Shown piece by piece: positions 1-11,728 of a DNA stretch of 64,000 nucleotides. A program made the position numbers and the translations under genes. Numbering within the stretch: the stretch's first letter is position 1; every line of letters begins with the position of its first letter. The stretch is from positions 248,001-312,000 of the forward strand of contig JALRMH010000019.1 in the NCBI GenBank assembly GCA_026119935.1. The letters are read 5' to 3'. This DNA is from Endothia cerciana. Lineage: Eukaryota > Ascomycota > Sordariomycetes > Diaporthales > Cryphonectriaceae. Below the pieces are notes generated by a model that saw nothing but the letters and a program-made list of their open reading frames with translations, ran no database searches and was not told the origin of the DNA.

Positions 1-365
1 CAGTTCGACGAAACATTCGACCACCTAACCCGGATGCTCATCCGGGGCCCCGTCGCAGCACAACAAGCATACGATACAGGCCGTGACTTGGTAGTGACAA
101 CTACACACCACCCCCAAGCAAGGTATGACCTTTTTTCTTTCTTCCTTCCTAACCCCCATCGTACTCATCCTACCCACGCTTGCTGGTCACCTCTCGCGGT
201 TCCCAGCTGGACCACTCCCCATGCGGAAGAGGTGCCTATGCCTGCTTGGCCCTCCTGCATCTGCCCGTCAGCGCTGCAGATGGATGGATTGCTCGTGTCC
301 GTGCACTGCCCCGGAGACAATACCCCTCCCTGTACAGCGCCGTTCAACCCCCTCTGTCTGCCACC

Positions 366-409
366 AGAGAGAGAGAGAGAGAGTCCTGAGGTGCCCCCCC
401 CCCCCCCCC
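366..409. repeat. (GA)9 microsatellite followed by poly-C(16)
   Basis: A perfect GA dinucleotide run at 366-383 is followed ten bases later by sixteen consecutive C at 394-409. It lies in non-coding sequence. The length of the C run could be a sequencing artefact. Confidence 0.9.
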
Positions 410-781
410 AAACACCCCTCAAGGCCATTGGGTGAGGACGCGGGCATGGCAGGCGGAGCTCTCCGCTCTCTGCGCGGACGGCAACGCGCACCAGGGCACT
501 GTCTCTTCACCTCGGAGACCCACCACAGTTCCCATCCGGCATCCACTTGCAGCTGAGGCCCCTCTCCAACTCATTATCAGTTGAGCGCGCGAGGGGGGCA
601 CAGCAACTGCCCCGCGAGAGTGACTCTCGTCGTCACCCTTCCATACCACATACATCACGCGCTAGAGGCAGGGCAGGATGGGCACAGTGGGTAGTTTACC
701 CACAGAAACCTGATATTACACTGCGCATAACCTGCATAGCAACTCTACATCCTACGCTTATTCCTCCTGTCGCCCCGCCCC

Positions 782-783
<2 letters not shown>

Positions 784-819
<36 letters not shown>

Positions 820-820
820 C
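784..820. repeat. (CCTG)n tetranucleotide repeat
   Basis: About nine tandem CCTG units are visible directly. They lie about 650 bases upstream of the Q-rich gene start, in non-coding sequence. Confidence 0.9.
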
Positions 821-1476
821 CCTGTCACTGCTGCCGATGCGCGCGGCCTGCAACTCGACGGCTGTTTGCCCTCTCTCCCGCTCGTTCTCCAAGTTGCGCC
901 TGCATCAGCACCCACATCTAAGCCTCAGTACAGGTCCCGTCCAGAGCCGCTATTGACTTGTCGCCTGTCGCCTACCACCTCTCCGTGTGTCGCGCTGCGA
1001 TCGCCCGTCCGGGGGAAGTGGACAGTGACAAGTGGGTGACAACCGGCGACCACATCGAGAGGCCACACCAGGTCACAGACCACAGGCCACAAAACCTACC
1101 TGCCTGAGGTATCCTCGTTGACCGCCAGTACGGGACACAGGCCGGCTGGGAGGAGGCCCAGCAGAGACAAGCAGCCACCCGTCATCATCCAGTCAACGCC
1201 CCGGGATCCCCTGTGCGTGCCCTGCCCTTGGAACGGGAGCTGTAACTCGAGAGAAGTCGCAGCCAGGCCCTGACGGACAAACGGACAGACACACAGTCAA
1301 GCATCCAAGCCTCCCAAGCATCAAGCGGCAGACCAGCAGAGGCAGTGACCAAGAAAGAAAGCAGATCAGATCCTAAAACAAAAAGGGGGGGCCACTATCT
1401 GCCGGAGTCTCTCACCCCCTCCACCCCCCCCCCTCTCTCTTCTTCTTTCCTCCTCGCTCAAGGTGTTATTATTATA

Positions 1477-2157
1477 ATGCCTTTCGGTCGCCTACAGAAA
1501 CCAAACAACCGGTCCCAACACAACGTCCCCGTTGAATCGGCTGGTCCTGCTGCCGGACCCCAGAGCACCGCTGGTCCCGGGCCCATACCCGTCCCCGGTC
1601 CCCAAAGCATTGGCGGCATAGGCATTTCCTCATCCGGTCCTGCTGGCGTCCAGAATCAGGCTCAACAACCTCCACCGCCGCCTGGCCCTGGCCCTGGCCC
1701 CGGTCATCCTCTTACACCACTCCAGGGTCCCTCCTCCTCCGCCGCTCCATCCTCAGCCTTGGGCCAAGGCGCCGCCAGCCTACCTCCAAACACCAACGAA
1801 TCCTTTGTCCAGGATCCGCGAGCCGTCCCCCAGAACCAGCAGCCCCCCCCGCCGCACCTCTACGCGGCTGCCTCGTCGCCCGCCTCTGGAGAATTGCCCC
1901 CGAGCGCCCAGGGCCCCAACAGCCACCACCTTCACGCCCAGCTGCACCAGCTGCAGCCGCTCAACACTGGCACCTCCGAGGCCAAAGTCCGCAGGGCCGC
2001 ATCTGACTTTGTCGACGCCGTGGCGAGGTCGCAGTCCCACAGATACAACCAGGTCTCTACCCCCATCCAGGTCAACCCCTCCTACGGTGCTAGTTACACG
2101 GACCTCTCCAAGACGCTGCAGGCCGATTCACAGAGTCAGCATCCAATTGCTTACCAC

Positions 2158-2206
<49 letters not shown>

Positions 2207-4646
2207 CGCAGCAACCGCAGCAACCGCAGCAACAGCCACAGGCAACGCCAGACCAGCAGCACGCGGCCCCCGTCGAACCCCGACGTTCCACACGCCGCCT
2301 CATCAGGAACATCCTCGCCGGCGCTCCCAAGTCTGAACCGAACCGCCCCGACACCTCCCACCCGCCGCACAACTACTACGACAACACCTCGGGCCCTGGC
2401 CGCCGCAGCTCTAAGCGCCTAAGCAACCCGAACCCGCCTGTCTTGCGGACCGGCCCGTCTCAGGTCTCCCTGGAACAACAGTCTCTGGACTGGCAGTCAC
2501 AGGGTCCCCAGTCCCAGCCATCACCGTCGCAAAGCGTGCGCACAACCCAATTAACCCCGCCACGTCTAGGAACCCCCATAACTAACCACCAATCCGCGTG
2601 CTAGAACCCTCACGAGTTTCAGCAGTCCACCCTCCGCCGCGTCCCTACCAACCAAGACCAATCCCCCTACTCCGAAGTCGAGGAGAGCGGCTTTCAGCAG
2701 CAGCAGCAGCAGCAGCAGCAGCAAGCCCAGATACACATCCAGACCCAGCTGACGCCCGAGCACCAGCAGCAGCTGGGCCAGGTAGCCTTCGACCCTGCCA
2801 CACGACAGTACCAGTTCATCACCCACTCCCCACACCATTCCCCTCAGGGTCCGCAACAGTCCGACGGGAACCCGCTCGCCTACTCGGGCCATCTGGGCAC
2901 CGAACATATACAGAACATCGAGACGGTATCGCAGGTGTCGCATGAGTCCCCCGTTGCCGAAGGCGAGCTACAGACCTCTTCCAGCGCCCCTTCTACGGCC
3001 GTGTCACCCGGCGCGCGGTACTCAACACATAAGGATTTCCCTTCGCGGACCTCGTCCCTACAACCGCACCAGGGACAGGCGCCGCAGCAGCAGAAGCAGC
3101 CGCCGCCGCAGGAAGACCCAGACCAGCTGAATAACATGGCTCCACCACCAGGAGGACCACAGGCGAGGAGACAGCAGGACACTGAGAAGGGCTTGAGGGG
3201 TGACATGCAACAAGGGCCACCGCCCGGTTACAGGCACAGCCAGCAAGCATCCAACAGCATGAACCCCATCCCATCAGGTCCCCCAGGCGGGGCTGGTCAG
3301 AACAGCTTCAGGCAGAGCACGATACAGGAGAGACCGCCACCTCAGTTTGACGGTGCGGGGGAACACGGTCGCAACAGCCCGCAGCCGACAGAAGATACAG
3401 AAAAGGCCTTCAAGGATTTGCGTATGTCTCTGGTATGGCTTCTCACGCGTGTTACGCTAACAAGACTGCAGTGCAAAAATACAAGAACGTCAAACGTTTG
3501 TACTTTGACGGCAAGAACCAGATCGAGTCGCTGAACGGCCAGGTTGAGCAGCTCCAAAATGCCGTCGCCAACCAGAGGATATCACAGTCCCGCACCGCGC
3601 TCGATGACAACGAGTACACGACGCGGTTCAACAGGCTGAACGGTGCAATCAACAACTTGTCGTTTAACATCCGCAAGGACTGGACGTCGCTACCAGACTG
3701 GCTGGACAAGTATGTCAGTGCTGACGCGCTCAAGACGGGCAAGCAGGAAATGACGGCAGTAGGCCGGGCCGTCATCACGAGATGGATCGTCGAGGAGATC
3801 TTCTACGGCTGCTTCCACCCTGGCCTCCACCCAGATCTCAGCAGACAGCTGAAGCAGGTCGAACAGAACATCCGACGCTTCAGCTATACGATGACCAGCC
3901 AGGAGGAATTCGACGCCCTGACATCGAAGGTACTGAGTTGGCGGATGACGACCCTCGAGGGCCTGCAGGACGTGCTGCAATCTTCAGACAGTGCGAACTA
4001 CCGCCAGGACTTCACCCGCGACGCAACGGCATCCCTTACTGCATATCTCTTTCAGCATCTCACCGACCCGCCACCGGCTGGTGTTGACGGGAGTGCGAGT
4101 ATGATTGTGGAACTTGCTGTGGGCATCGCAGCGAATCTACCACTCGAGAGTCGGGATGTGGCGATAATCTACCCCCACCCGGAGGACCCCATACAACCCG
4201 AATTCATGGACGTGGAAAAGGCGGGCTTGCCAGCAATTGAGACGAGGCCGCCAGACAGTGAAGGGGAAAGCGACTCGAGAGGAGACGATGGTGCAAGGGA
4301 CAGCGGTGGAGAGAAAGGTAGTAGTAGCAAGGAGCGCAACAAAACCAGAGCCGGTACGTCAGCGATTTCAACTCTTTCCAGTATCCTCAGCAACGCTCCG
4401 GCTGCCCTCGTCCCCGCGGCCCTTGTTCCTGGGGGACCCACTCGAATGGACAGCGGTCTCGCCACACAGCAATCCTCTCCCTCTGCTGATGGGGATCCAT
4501 CGACCGCGACTTCCTTTACTGACCCGACGACCAACCTAGCCCTGCCGCCCAAGGATAGCACCAAGGTGCGGCTCGCTGGCTTCCTTGCCGTCGAGGTGCG
4601 CGGGCGCCAAGTGCTTGTCAAGGCGCCTGTCTGGACGCTTGGCTGA
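1477..4646 (+). CDS. Glutamine/proline-rich protein with conserved helical C-terminal region, function unknown
   Basis: Three exons: 1477-2535, 2605-3421 and 3472-4646, giving 1016 residues. Intron 1 (69 nt) has donor GTGCGC, branch ATAACTAAC and acceptor CTAG. Intron 2 (50 nt) has donor GTATGT, branch GCTAAC and acceptor CTGCAG. The start is the first ATG after a long pyrimidine tract. Residues 1-600 are low complexity (P, Q, S, G), with a pure CAG tract coding 14 Gln near residue 229 and a second block of 8 near residue 385. From about residue 620 the protein becomes ordered: a coiled-coil-like segment (VQKYKNVKRLYFDGKNQ follows the second junction) and a helical domain containing ALKTGKQEMTAVGRAVITRW and a tail of about 150 residues. 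The pattern resembles uncharacterised ascomycete proteins, but I do not recognise a named family. The disordered Q-rich half suggests a scaffold or regulator; that is inference. Confidence 0.75.
2161..2202 (+). repeat. (CAG)14 coding polyglutamine tract
   Basis: Fourteen uninterrupted CAG codons in frame, followed by CAA/CAG/CCG codons that extend the Q/P-rich segment to about 2250. Pure codon repetition means that its length is likely to vary between strains. Confidence 0.95.
2536..2604 (+). other. Intron 1 of the Q-rich gene (frame-neutral; stop codon lies in the acceptor)
   Basis: The intron is 69 nt, a multiple of three. The only in-frame stop within it is the terminal TAG that forms the 3' splice site; the reading frame on both sides is the same. 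The branch-like ATAACTAAC lies about 20 bases before the acceptor. The donor GTGCGC is not the strongest fungal form. Confidence 0.7.
2695..2718 (+). repeat. (CAG)8 coding polyglutamine tract
   Basis: Eight in-frame CAG codons early in exon 2 of the Q-rich gene, followed by CAA. Confidence 0.95.
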
Positions 4647-7000
4647 GGGGACCCTGCGTCTGAGAGTGCGTTCTCCCTTCGGCACACGAATGCAGTGGAA
4701 TCTAAGCATTCAGTGTGTGCCACGTTTGACGGCAAGGGGATATTAGGACCCTCCTCTACCTGGAATCCCTCGTCTGGGTGCCGGTGCCATCGCGCCGTTG
4801 CAACGCGCCCCGAGGTCGCGGCCAGAAAAGATCCGAAGACCACTTGTCGTGCCGATCGACAGGATCCCGGTAGACGAAGAATCAAGATACACCATGACCC
4901 CCATCCCACCTTCCCTTCTCACTCTTGCCATGGGCAGGGCTCGCCCCCGCTTGGTACTGGGCCCGTTCAGATTCAGGCGTTCTTGTATGAAGCGGATGAT
5001 ATCATGAAGCCCGGGAGGCACTGCACATTTTTACGAAACCTAAAAAGAGGTCATGACAGGCCTACCTGTAGTAGACAATGGGCCCCCATGGGCCAGAATG
5101 GGAAGAAAGCTCAAAATGTATTGTGGATTCTCCCCGCACTCGGGCCTTGATGTGCCCATACGCCAGTAGGTGAGTCTAGCAGCTCAAGAGCGCAAACTTG
5201 CCTGCTGGGTCCGGATACTTGCTCGAATGTTACAAAAAGGAATGCACTAATGACCTTTTTTCCCCCTTCTTCCGAGTGTACTTGACATGATGAGTTTGAC
5301 CAGTGGTGGGCTCTGAGTGGCAGCCAACTCCGAAAAGGTGAACAGATGATAAGTCCGACACTTGATTTGTGGCGGGGACAGGTCTGCAATGAATTTCAGA
5401 TATGACACCCGCGCTGCTTTCATGGGTGCGCATGGCGCGGATTACATGTATATACACGGTCTGCGGTTGGTGGTCGGCCATCTTATCTTCTACTTGACGC
5501 CTTACTCCCACCTCACAAAGCCGCATACGTGAGTGGGTCAGGCGTCTTTCGCTGCGGGACGAGAAGGTATGACGATGTCCAGGAGCGGGCTGCGCCATAT
5601 CTTGACGTCTGATCATCGAGGACCCGGGAGGAGCTGACGGCGGCGGACGACGGGTGCTGTCGTGCTACTGCCCGAGGGGGGCGAGCACGAGTACCCGAGG
5701 GGCCGTTCTACCTCCGAGGCGACGTGGATGGCGTCGGGGCTGGGAAGCCAACAAAACAGCGGTGAAGTGTCTGCTCACCGAATCCCCATGACACTGCATC
5801 ACAAGCTTGTGATGGCACCGCGCGCCCTTGATACCGGGGACTGCCTCGACGCCCGTGTCAGGGTGAAGAAACAATAAGCATGACCCGCACGACACGCAGC
5901 GCACTACTCCCTCCCTCTGACTAGTACAATGGATGCCCTGAGCGATCCAGACACACCATCCGCGTGCCCCCGTCGAGCACACGCGCGCGCATAATCCGGT
6001 AGGTGGTCAGCTCCCAGCAGGGGGAGGATGAGTAAGGGAGGCGTTCCAGAGAACCCTGCCAGCCGGGCATCGCACGCACGCACGCACGCACGCGTTCCTT
6101 CGATGGGCTCCTCATCGGGCCGCGGCCTGTGGAGTCAAGGTGCTGCTGGGCCTTTGTGATCATACAGCAGGTGAGAAATGAAGTGGGTCAGTTTCGCTCA
6201 GGCTCTCTGGAAACCTCTTATCATGATCGCACCGTCGTCAGCACTTGACGAGTTGGCCCAGAATACTCGACCGCCATAGCGGCCGCTCGTCCCCGTCTCT
6301 CACGGCGTTCGTCATGCAGCTAGCCTCTCCTATATTTGCCTCTTGCCTGTTACCTCTGTTTTGGTGTACGGAGTGCCCGCCCCTCATATCGACCACCGCA
6401 ATAGAGTGTGGGGTGGTTGCTGCTATCGTACGTCATCTTGGATGGATCCAAACAAACTTCGCGAGCCGCAAACTCGCTTGACGAGGGCCGATGGACTGAA
6501 GCACATGTAGCCAGTCCAGTGAGCCGGGCTAACGAGCAGGAAGACCCGGGGGGGGGGGGGCCAGGGGGAACGGGCACTCTCCGTTAGAGCAGATGTCTCC
6601 TTCTTTGAATTCTGCTACGTGTGCGTGTCTACAGAGTGAGACATATCTGTCGGCAGATCGAGACCGTGGTGTCGTGTCGAATGTACAACGTTGTTCCCCG
6701 GAGGGGGGGGGGGACTTGACGTTGAAGGCATAGGGGTTGATAGACCCCACATATCCGTATTCACCGCCTGCCTATCTATCTTCCAGACTTTGTATTCTGC
6801 CCAGAAATGCCCCTCCATCAAGACCAGACGGACTCTCGCGACACTCGCAACAACCAGGAAACACAACCCGGCAGGAGATTGCCCAATCGCCCCTCAAACC
6901 CAGCTGCTGGATCTCTGCGCTCCACCGCCCGCAGACGTTGGGAAAAGCAAGACCCCCTGCCTGTCGCACACGCCACGACGGGATCTCCAGAGAGCGAACC
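4647..7000. other. Gene-poor interval
   Basis: No open frame here shows a recognisable protein, and none can be joined across plausible splice sites into one. The interval should contain the 3' end of the Q-rich transcript and the promoter of the methyltransferase gene. It holds an ACGC tetranucleotide repeat at 6071-6094, a 13-base G run at 6548-6560 and a second G run near 6703. Confidence 0.5.
6071..6094. repeat. (ACGC)n tetranucleotide repeat
   Basis: About five to six tandem CGCA units in non-coding sequence, read directly. Confidence 0.85.
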
Positions 7001-7911
7001 ATGACGGCCGACAACCCCTCCAGGCCAAACCACCTCGACCCCTCCGAGCTGGGAACCAAGGAATAGTATGGCCCACCCCGAACATGCTCTGATCCTGCGC
7101 CCCCCCCCCCCCCCCACCCAAAACGAGACGCCCCGGGCTGACGGTTTCTTTCTCTTTTCCCCCAAATTCCAGCTGGGACTCCCTCTACACGACCGAGATA
7201 ACAAACCACGCCTCGAACCCCTCGGACCGCGGGACCGTCTGGTTCGACGACTCGGACGCCGAGGCCAAGCTCCTCGAGTTCCTCGACGGGCGCGCCGCCG
7301 CCGCCGCCGCCGCCGCCGCCGACGATGACGACGACAACCCCGCCCGCCCGGCGCTGGACAGGGCCACGGCCTCCCTCCTCGACCTGGGCTGCGGCAACGG
7401 CAGCCTCCTCCTCGCCCTGCGGGGGGACGGCTGGTCGGGGAGGGCGCTCGGGGTGGACTACTCTGAGAGGAGCGTCGCGCTCGCGAGACAGATAGCGGGC
7501 GGGGAGGTGCAGGGGGAGGACGGGGTGGAGGAGGTGGAGTTCGCGGCCTGGGATGTACTGCAGGGCCCCTACGGTGCTGTGCTGTCCGGCGCCCAGGCCG
7601 AGGGGTGGGATGTCGTGCTCGACAAGGGCACGTTCGACGCCATCAGCCTGAGCGAGGAGGAGGGTGCCGACGGGAGGAGGATATGCGAGGGCTACAAGCC
7701 ACGGGTGATCAACCTGGTGAGAAGAGGCGGTTTGTTCCTTGTCACGAGCTGTAACTGGACGGAGGAGGAGCTGGAGAGGTGGTTTGGCGAGGGCGGCAGT
7801 GAGGTTGAGGGTGGCAGGTTTGTCCGGGTAGGGAAGGTCAAATATCCCAGTTTCAGCTTTGGGGGTATAAAGGGGCAGACGATTAGCACGCTATGCTTTC
7901 AGAAGACGTGA
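7001..7911 (+). CDS. EFM4: eEF1A lysine methyltransferase, EFM4/METTL10 type
   Basis: Two exons, 7001-7065 and 7173-7911, 267 residues. The 107-nt intron (donor GTATGG, acceptor TTCCAG) contains a long C run and splits the Tyr codon of the family motif LGTKEYWDSLY. SAM-binding motif I, DLGCGNGSLL, lies at about residues 91-100, followed by the acidic loop GVDYSERSV near 115 and the DKGTFDAISL block near 172. These features and their order are those of the seven-beta-strand methyltransferases that modify a lysine of translation elongation factor 1A (yeast Efm4/See1, human METTL10); substrate assignment rests on family knowledge. A run of nine GCC codons inserts an alanine tract followed by Asp residues before motif I, making the protein slightly longer than yeast Efm4. 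Convergent with the PP2A gene downstream. Confidence 0.85.
7294..7320 (+). repeat. (GCC)9 coding polyalanine tract
   Basis: Nine in-frame GCC codons encode alanines just upstream of the SAM-binding motif, followed by GAC/GAT codons encoding aspartates. This is an expansion in the loop before the catalytic fold. Confidence 0.9.
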
Positions 7912-8383
7912 CGGATCGTTGGCTGAGGACATATGAAAATCGTCCATCCGGTCTTAATGGAACGCATGCCCCAACATGTGCGCGCAGCCTGACAACAGTG
8001 ACATCTTAGAAAATGCGGGCATGAATTCATCAACGCGGCAAGTCTCCTCTCTACGGCTGATGACTGGTATAATTTTACATCCCCTCTCTGAGGCCAGGCT
8101 GCTGGACTCTTCCTCCATCTTCCTCGACGACTGTCTGCCACCAAACGAACGCAACTGGTTTGTGCCCCGGGGGAATGGATTGTGCTCCTCTTGTATGCCT
8201 GGTCCGTGCTCTAATGGTGTATTTTCTCTTGACTTCCTTGTGACTAAATCTCGAAACGCTAGGATATGATCAAGGGTAAGAGAAGACAAGACAGTCCATG
8301 GAACGCGATGAGTCTCGGCGTGACTGAAAGTTTGGGCGGGGCTCGTGTTGGAAGGTTTTTTTGGTTCATTAGAGGTCTCGTGT
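7912..8383. other. Shared 3' intergenic region between convergent genes
   Basis: This lies between the stop of the methyltransferase gene (+) and the stop of the PP2A gene (-). No gene was seen; it should contain both 3' untranslated regions and polyadenylation sites, possibly overlapping. Confidence 0.6.
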
Positions 8384-10650
8384 CTAGGGAGACGTATTCA
8401 TAGGCTCTCCGCCTGGCAGAGGACCAGTCGCAACTGCAGCGGCGGTCGTCGCGAAGTACCGGACATCCACGTCGTCGTCCTTCTGCAGCTTCTCCAGGTT
8501 TGGCATTACGCGCTCCTGAATCAGCCCCTGACCCTGAGAGGACGGGGTTCCAGTCTCGCCCGCCTTCTCGAGTTCATAGATGGTCCCGGACTCGGGCAGG
8601 CGTCGCATAACATCGATCAGTACCGCATAAGTCTTTGCGACGTTGAACCGGATGTTGGGGATCTCATCCGCCACCAGCTTGTCTAGCATGGGCAGGATCG
8701 ATTTGGCAATCACGTCCATGCTCACAACAGTTGCCAGAGTCTGCCACGAGGTTAGTATCATGCGCAAGAGCTGGGTCTAGCGGGACGACGTACCGTGATA
8801 GCGAAGCATGTCGTCATTCTATAGAGGTAATTAGGGTGATTGCCCATAGCCATCACCTTAGGAATGATCGCCTCGCTTGCCCAATCGACGCCGAAAACCT
8901 CTGTAAGCTTCTTCAGGTTGTGGGTTGCTGCCTCGCGGATAGAGAAGACGGTATCTCCAAGCCAACCCATGCACAAGGCACTCAGCTTCTCGTCAAAGAA
9001 CTTAACCCCGAGTTGGCTTGCCAGCAACGGGATATACTCGATGATTGCCAAGCGGACTCGCCATTGTTTGTCCTCAGCAAGCTGAACGATCGCGGGGAGG
9101 AGAGATTGCGAGAGCAGGTCGATTCCGATGACTATTGAGATTAGCAAAGAGGCTATATGGGTGGACGGGAAGCACGCACCCTGGTTGACCAGCTCTAGTT
9201 TCGAGATGATGTGCAGACGGACTTCGGGGAACTCGTCCTTGAGCATCTGGAGAAACATGGGTAGCAAGTGGTCGATAGTCCTTTGTCTTAGTCAGCATCA
9301 TAAGCTGCGAGGGAGGTATACAGGCAAACCTACTCCTGCTTGCCCAGGATGGGAGCCAGGCCGCTGATTTGGGTGCCCAGAGCGGCGCGGACATGTTGAG
9401 AGTTGTCGGAGACGAGATCTTCAATGCTGGCCATGATGTCGTTTAGGAGGACGGTCCGCTCGACCAAGGCACAGAACCCAGGAATCTGTCCTGCAATCGC
9501 CGTTCGCACCTCGGCCTCGTTGTCCTTGAGCAGCTTCACGAATGAGGGCACCAGATCCCTTGCTACAACCTCCTCGTCGACTGCCTTTGCGATCTGTACC
9601 GAACATCAGTTTGCGAACATAGGGACAAGAAAGAATGCACTCTACAAACCTTCTCGAATCGGTCTGCAATCATGTACCTGACGCGCCAGCTCTTATCTTC
9701 TATCAGGCTCCGGAGAGAGGTGAGGAGGACTCCGTGACTCGACTGCTGCTCCTTGGGAACAACCTCGGCAATGGCAATTAGAACCTCGACGGTCAGTAAA
9801 CGCACCGAGTCTTGATCGTCCTGCGCGAGGTGCTGAAACATGGGTATCATCTCCTCCACAACAATCGACGCTGGCATCTCCTTGACGAACTTTGCGAGGT
9901 TGGTGGCAGCTTGACGGCGCACCATCGGGGTCTCGTCGTGGACAAGCTGTCCGAACTGCTGGCGCAGCTGTGACTGGATAGGTGGCGAGACCTTCTGGTA
10001 GGGGCTGGTGTAGAGGCCACATCCTGATACCTTGGAGGTGAACCAATCTGCCTTAGAGAGTCGGATCGTCAGGGGGATGAAGTACTCTTCGACCTGCTGG
10101 GACGAGAGATCGACGCAGATCTTGTTGAGGGACTCGACAGCCTGTGGTTGTAAGTTGAAGCGCCCAGGCCACAGATGGGGCGTGCCAGAAGTGACGTACC
10201 TTGTCCCGCACCACTGGCTCCTCGATGGCGGCAAGGTTCTCGAGGGGGGACAGCAGGACGTGGCCCCATTGAGGGCCACCGACATACTCGATGAAGTTGC
10301 CGAGCTCCTCGCTCAGGGCGACAAGGACCTCGTCTTCGTCTTCAACGGATTCTGTGTTCCTGTTAGGTTAGGGATTGTGCCTGTACGCTTGCAGGGAGAG
10401 GGGCCGCGGACCGTCGAGGAAGGGGATGAGCTCCTCCCGAGTGCGCTCGGCGCCCAGGGCGAGGGCGATGGTAGAGAGACGTCGAATGGCATTGAGGCGG
10501 AGGATGACATCGTCGTGCTGTTTGGATCGGTCAGTCGCACCTCCAGGATTGAACGATAGCTACATCGGGGGCGGGGCCGCACACCTTCAGTTCGTCGATG
10601 AGCACAGCGATGGGGTAGAGCTCATCGTTCGCATTCGGCGCGTCAGCCAT
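8384..10650 (-). CDS. TPD3: PP2A scaffold subunit A (PR65/Tpd3), HEAT-repeat protein
   Basis: Eight exons in coding order: 10650-10585, 10517-10412, 10351-10200, 10141-9650, 9593-9334, 9280-9180, 9131-8794, 8740-8384; 623 residues. Introns are 48-67 nt with GT...AG ends. The N-terminus carries the family segment [12 protein letters not shown], followed by successive HEAT repeats; diagnostic blocks include [53 protein letters not shown] and [10 protein letters not shown]. This is the rigid scaffold that holds the catalytic C and regulatory B subunits of protein phosphatase 2A. Length fits fungal Tpd3 (about 600-635). Compared with animal PR65 there is an extra segment in the penultimate repeats (around [14 protein letters not shown]) and a short Gly/Pro-rich tail. 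Divergent from the PheRS gene; about 1.1 kb separates the two starts. Confidence 0.93.
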
Positions 10651-11728
10651 GGCGAGCGAGGTGGACGAGGATGGTTCCTGCGTGGGTGTCGAACAACAGT
10701 ATCAGGGTTCTGGGATGAGGGTTGAAGGCGAGCGCGAGGGAGAGCTTGATCGCGTGCGAGGTGATGTAATATGCAACCGACTTTTGCAGCTGATTCTCGC
10801 GTCGACGGTTGTGCCTCGAACTGCTTCCTTCAATCAGGCAGGCTCACTGGCTGGTCCCTGACGTCGTGTCCAGATGAATACCGCGAGGTGTAAAATCGCC
10901 GTCGAAGAGAAAGGGTCGCGCTGGTGCCGCCGTCTGATGTGGTCGGAGGTGTGTTTGGGGGGAGGAAGAGATATGGCGGGCTTGAGGTGGATTGGGATCA
11001 AGTCAGGTCGAGATGCATCTGAGATGGATGGGCAAATGGGCGACATGTCAGGTCGGGTCAGGTCGAGCTTGGGTCTGATTGTTGGCGGCACAGCGGCCCC
11101 CTTGCCCCCCTCCCCTCCCCCCAGCTCCCTCAGCAGCACAGCACCGCAGCTGCGGCAGCAGCATACCCAGCGTGCGTGCCAGGCTGCCGTGGCAGGCTTA
11201 ACGTCCGACTCCCTGCCCAACACCCACGCAGGAGAGCAGCCTCGCACTCGATCTGCCTGGCACCATTCCACGGTATCTGAGCCAGGGTATCTAGCCTTCG
11301 GCCTCCAAGAAAGATTATCCGCCGCCTATCTCTAGAATGATGTTTTAATGGCCTCTTCAAAAGCCCTGTTCCGTTCCCAATAGCATCAACATGTTAGCAG
11401 GGTTAGGGTCTGTCTAGGGGGTCTGGACGGCCAGGGAGGGTACTACATAGTCCTATCGTGTACTACGTTCGCTACTATGGTACGTACTTAGAGGGATGTC
11501 CACCTGCAGCCTCCCCGCGACCGGACCCCTTGTCTTTGCTTGCTTGTTGGTGCCCCGCCAGCCGGCCCTGCTCGCAGCCCTCCAAGCCGGTGATCCAAAA
11601 TTCGGGCTGCCCGTTGTGAGTCAACCAGGCCAACTCTGGGACCTCTGGAGGACGTCGACGACTGCGCCAATCTTGCCAACTCGGCTCTCACCCAAGAATA
11701 CTCTTGACCAGGACCAACGCCGCTCACC
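10651..11728. other. Divergent promoter region between TPD3 and FRS1
   Basis: No gene supported. It contains the promoters of the PP2A A subunit (-) and PheRS beta (+) genes, and a TTAGGG-type box at 11400-11408 about 320 bases upstream of the PheRS start. The final stretch before the PheRS ATG reads CACCATGCC, a good fungal start context. Confidence 0.6.
11400..11408 (+). promoter_or_regulatory. Telobox-like GGGTTAGGG motif
   Basis: GGGTTAGGG is visible in the divergent promoter. TTAGGG boxes bound by Tbf1-type proteins are known upstream of fungal ribosomal-protein and small nucleolar RNA genes; relevance here is inferred from position only. Confidence 0.4.

Larger units (their letters stand above)
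1..1476. other. Intergenic/leader region with simple repeats
   Basis: No credible coding region was seen; the open frames overlap each other on both strands and are proline/serine/cysteine-rich low-complexity translations. The stretch holds a GA microsatellite followed by a 16-base C run and a CCTG tetranucleotide repeat. The last 150 bases are C/T-rich and run into the ATG of the Q-rich gene, as is usual for fungal promoters and 5' leaders. It probably contains the promoter and long leader of that gene. Confidence 0.6.

Noticed and set aside
2602..2604. In-frame stop read as a pseudogene lesion in the Q-rich gene
   Set aside because: The stop coincides with a good acceptor preceded by ATAACTAAC, and removal of 69 nt restores the frame, so an intron is more likely than a mutation.
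4169..4909. 246-codon open frame on the minus strand
   Set aside because: Mostly antisense to exon 3 of the Q-rich gene; no family resemblance.
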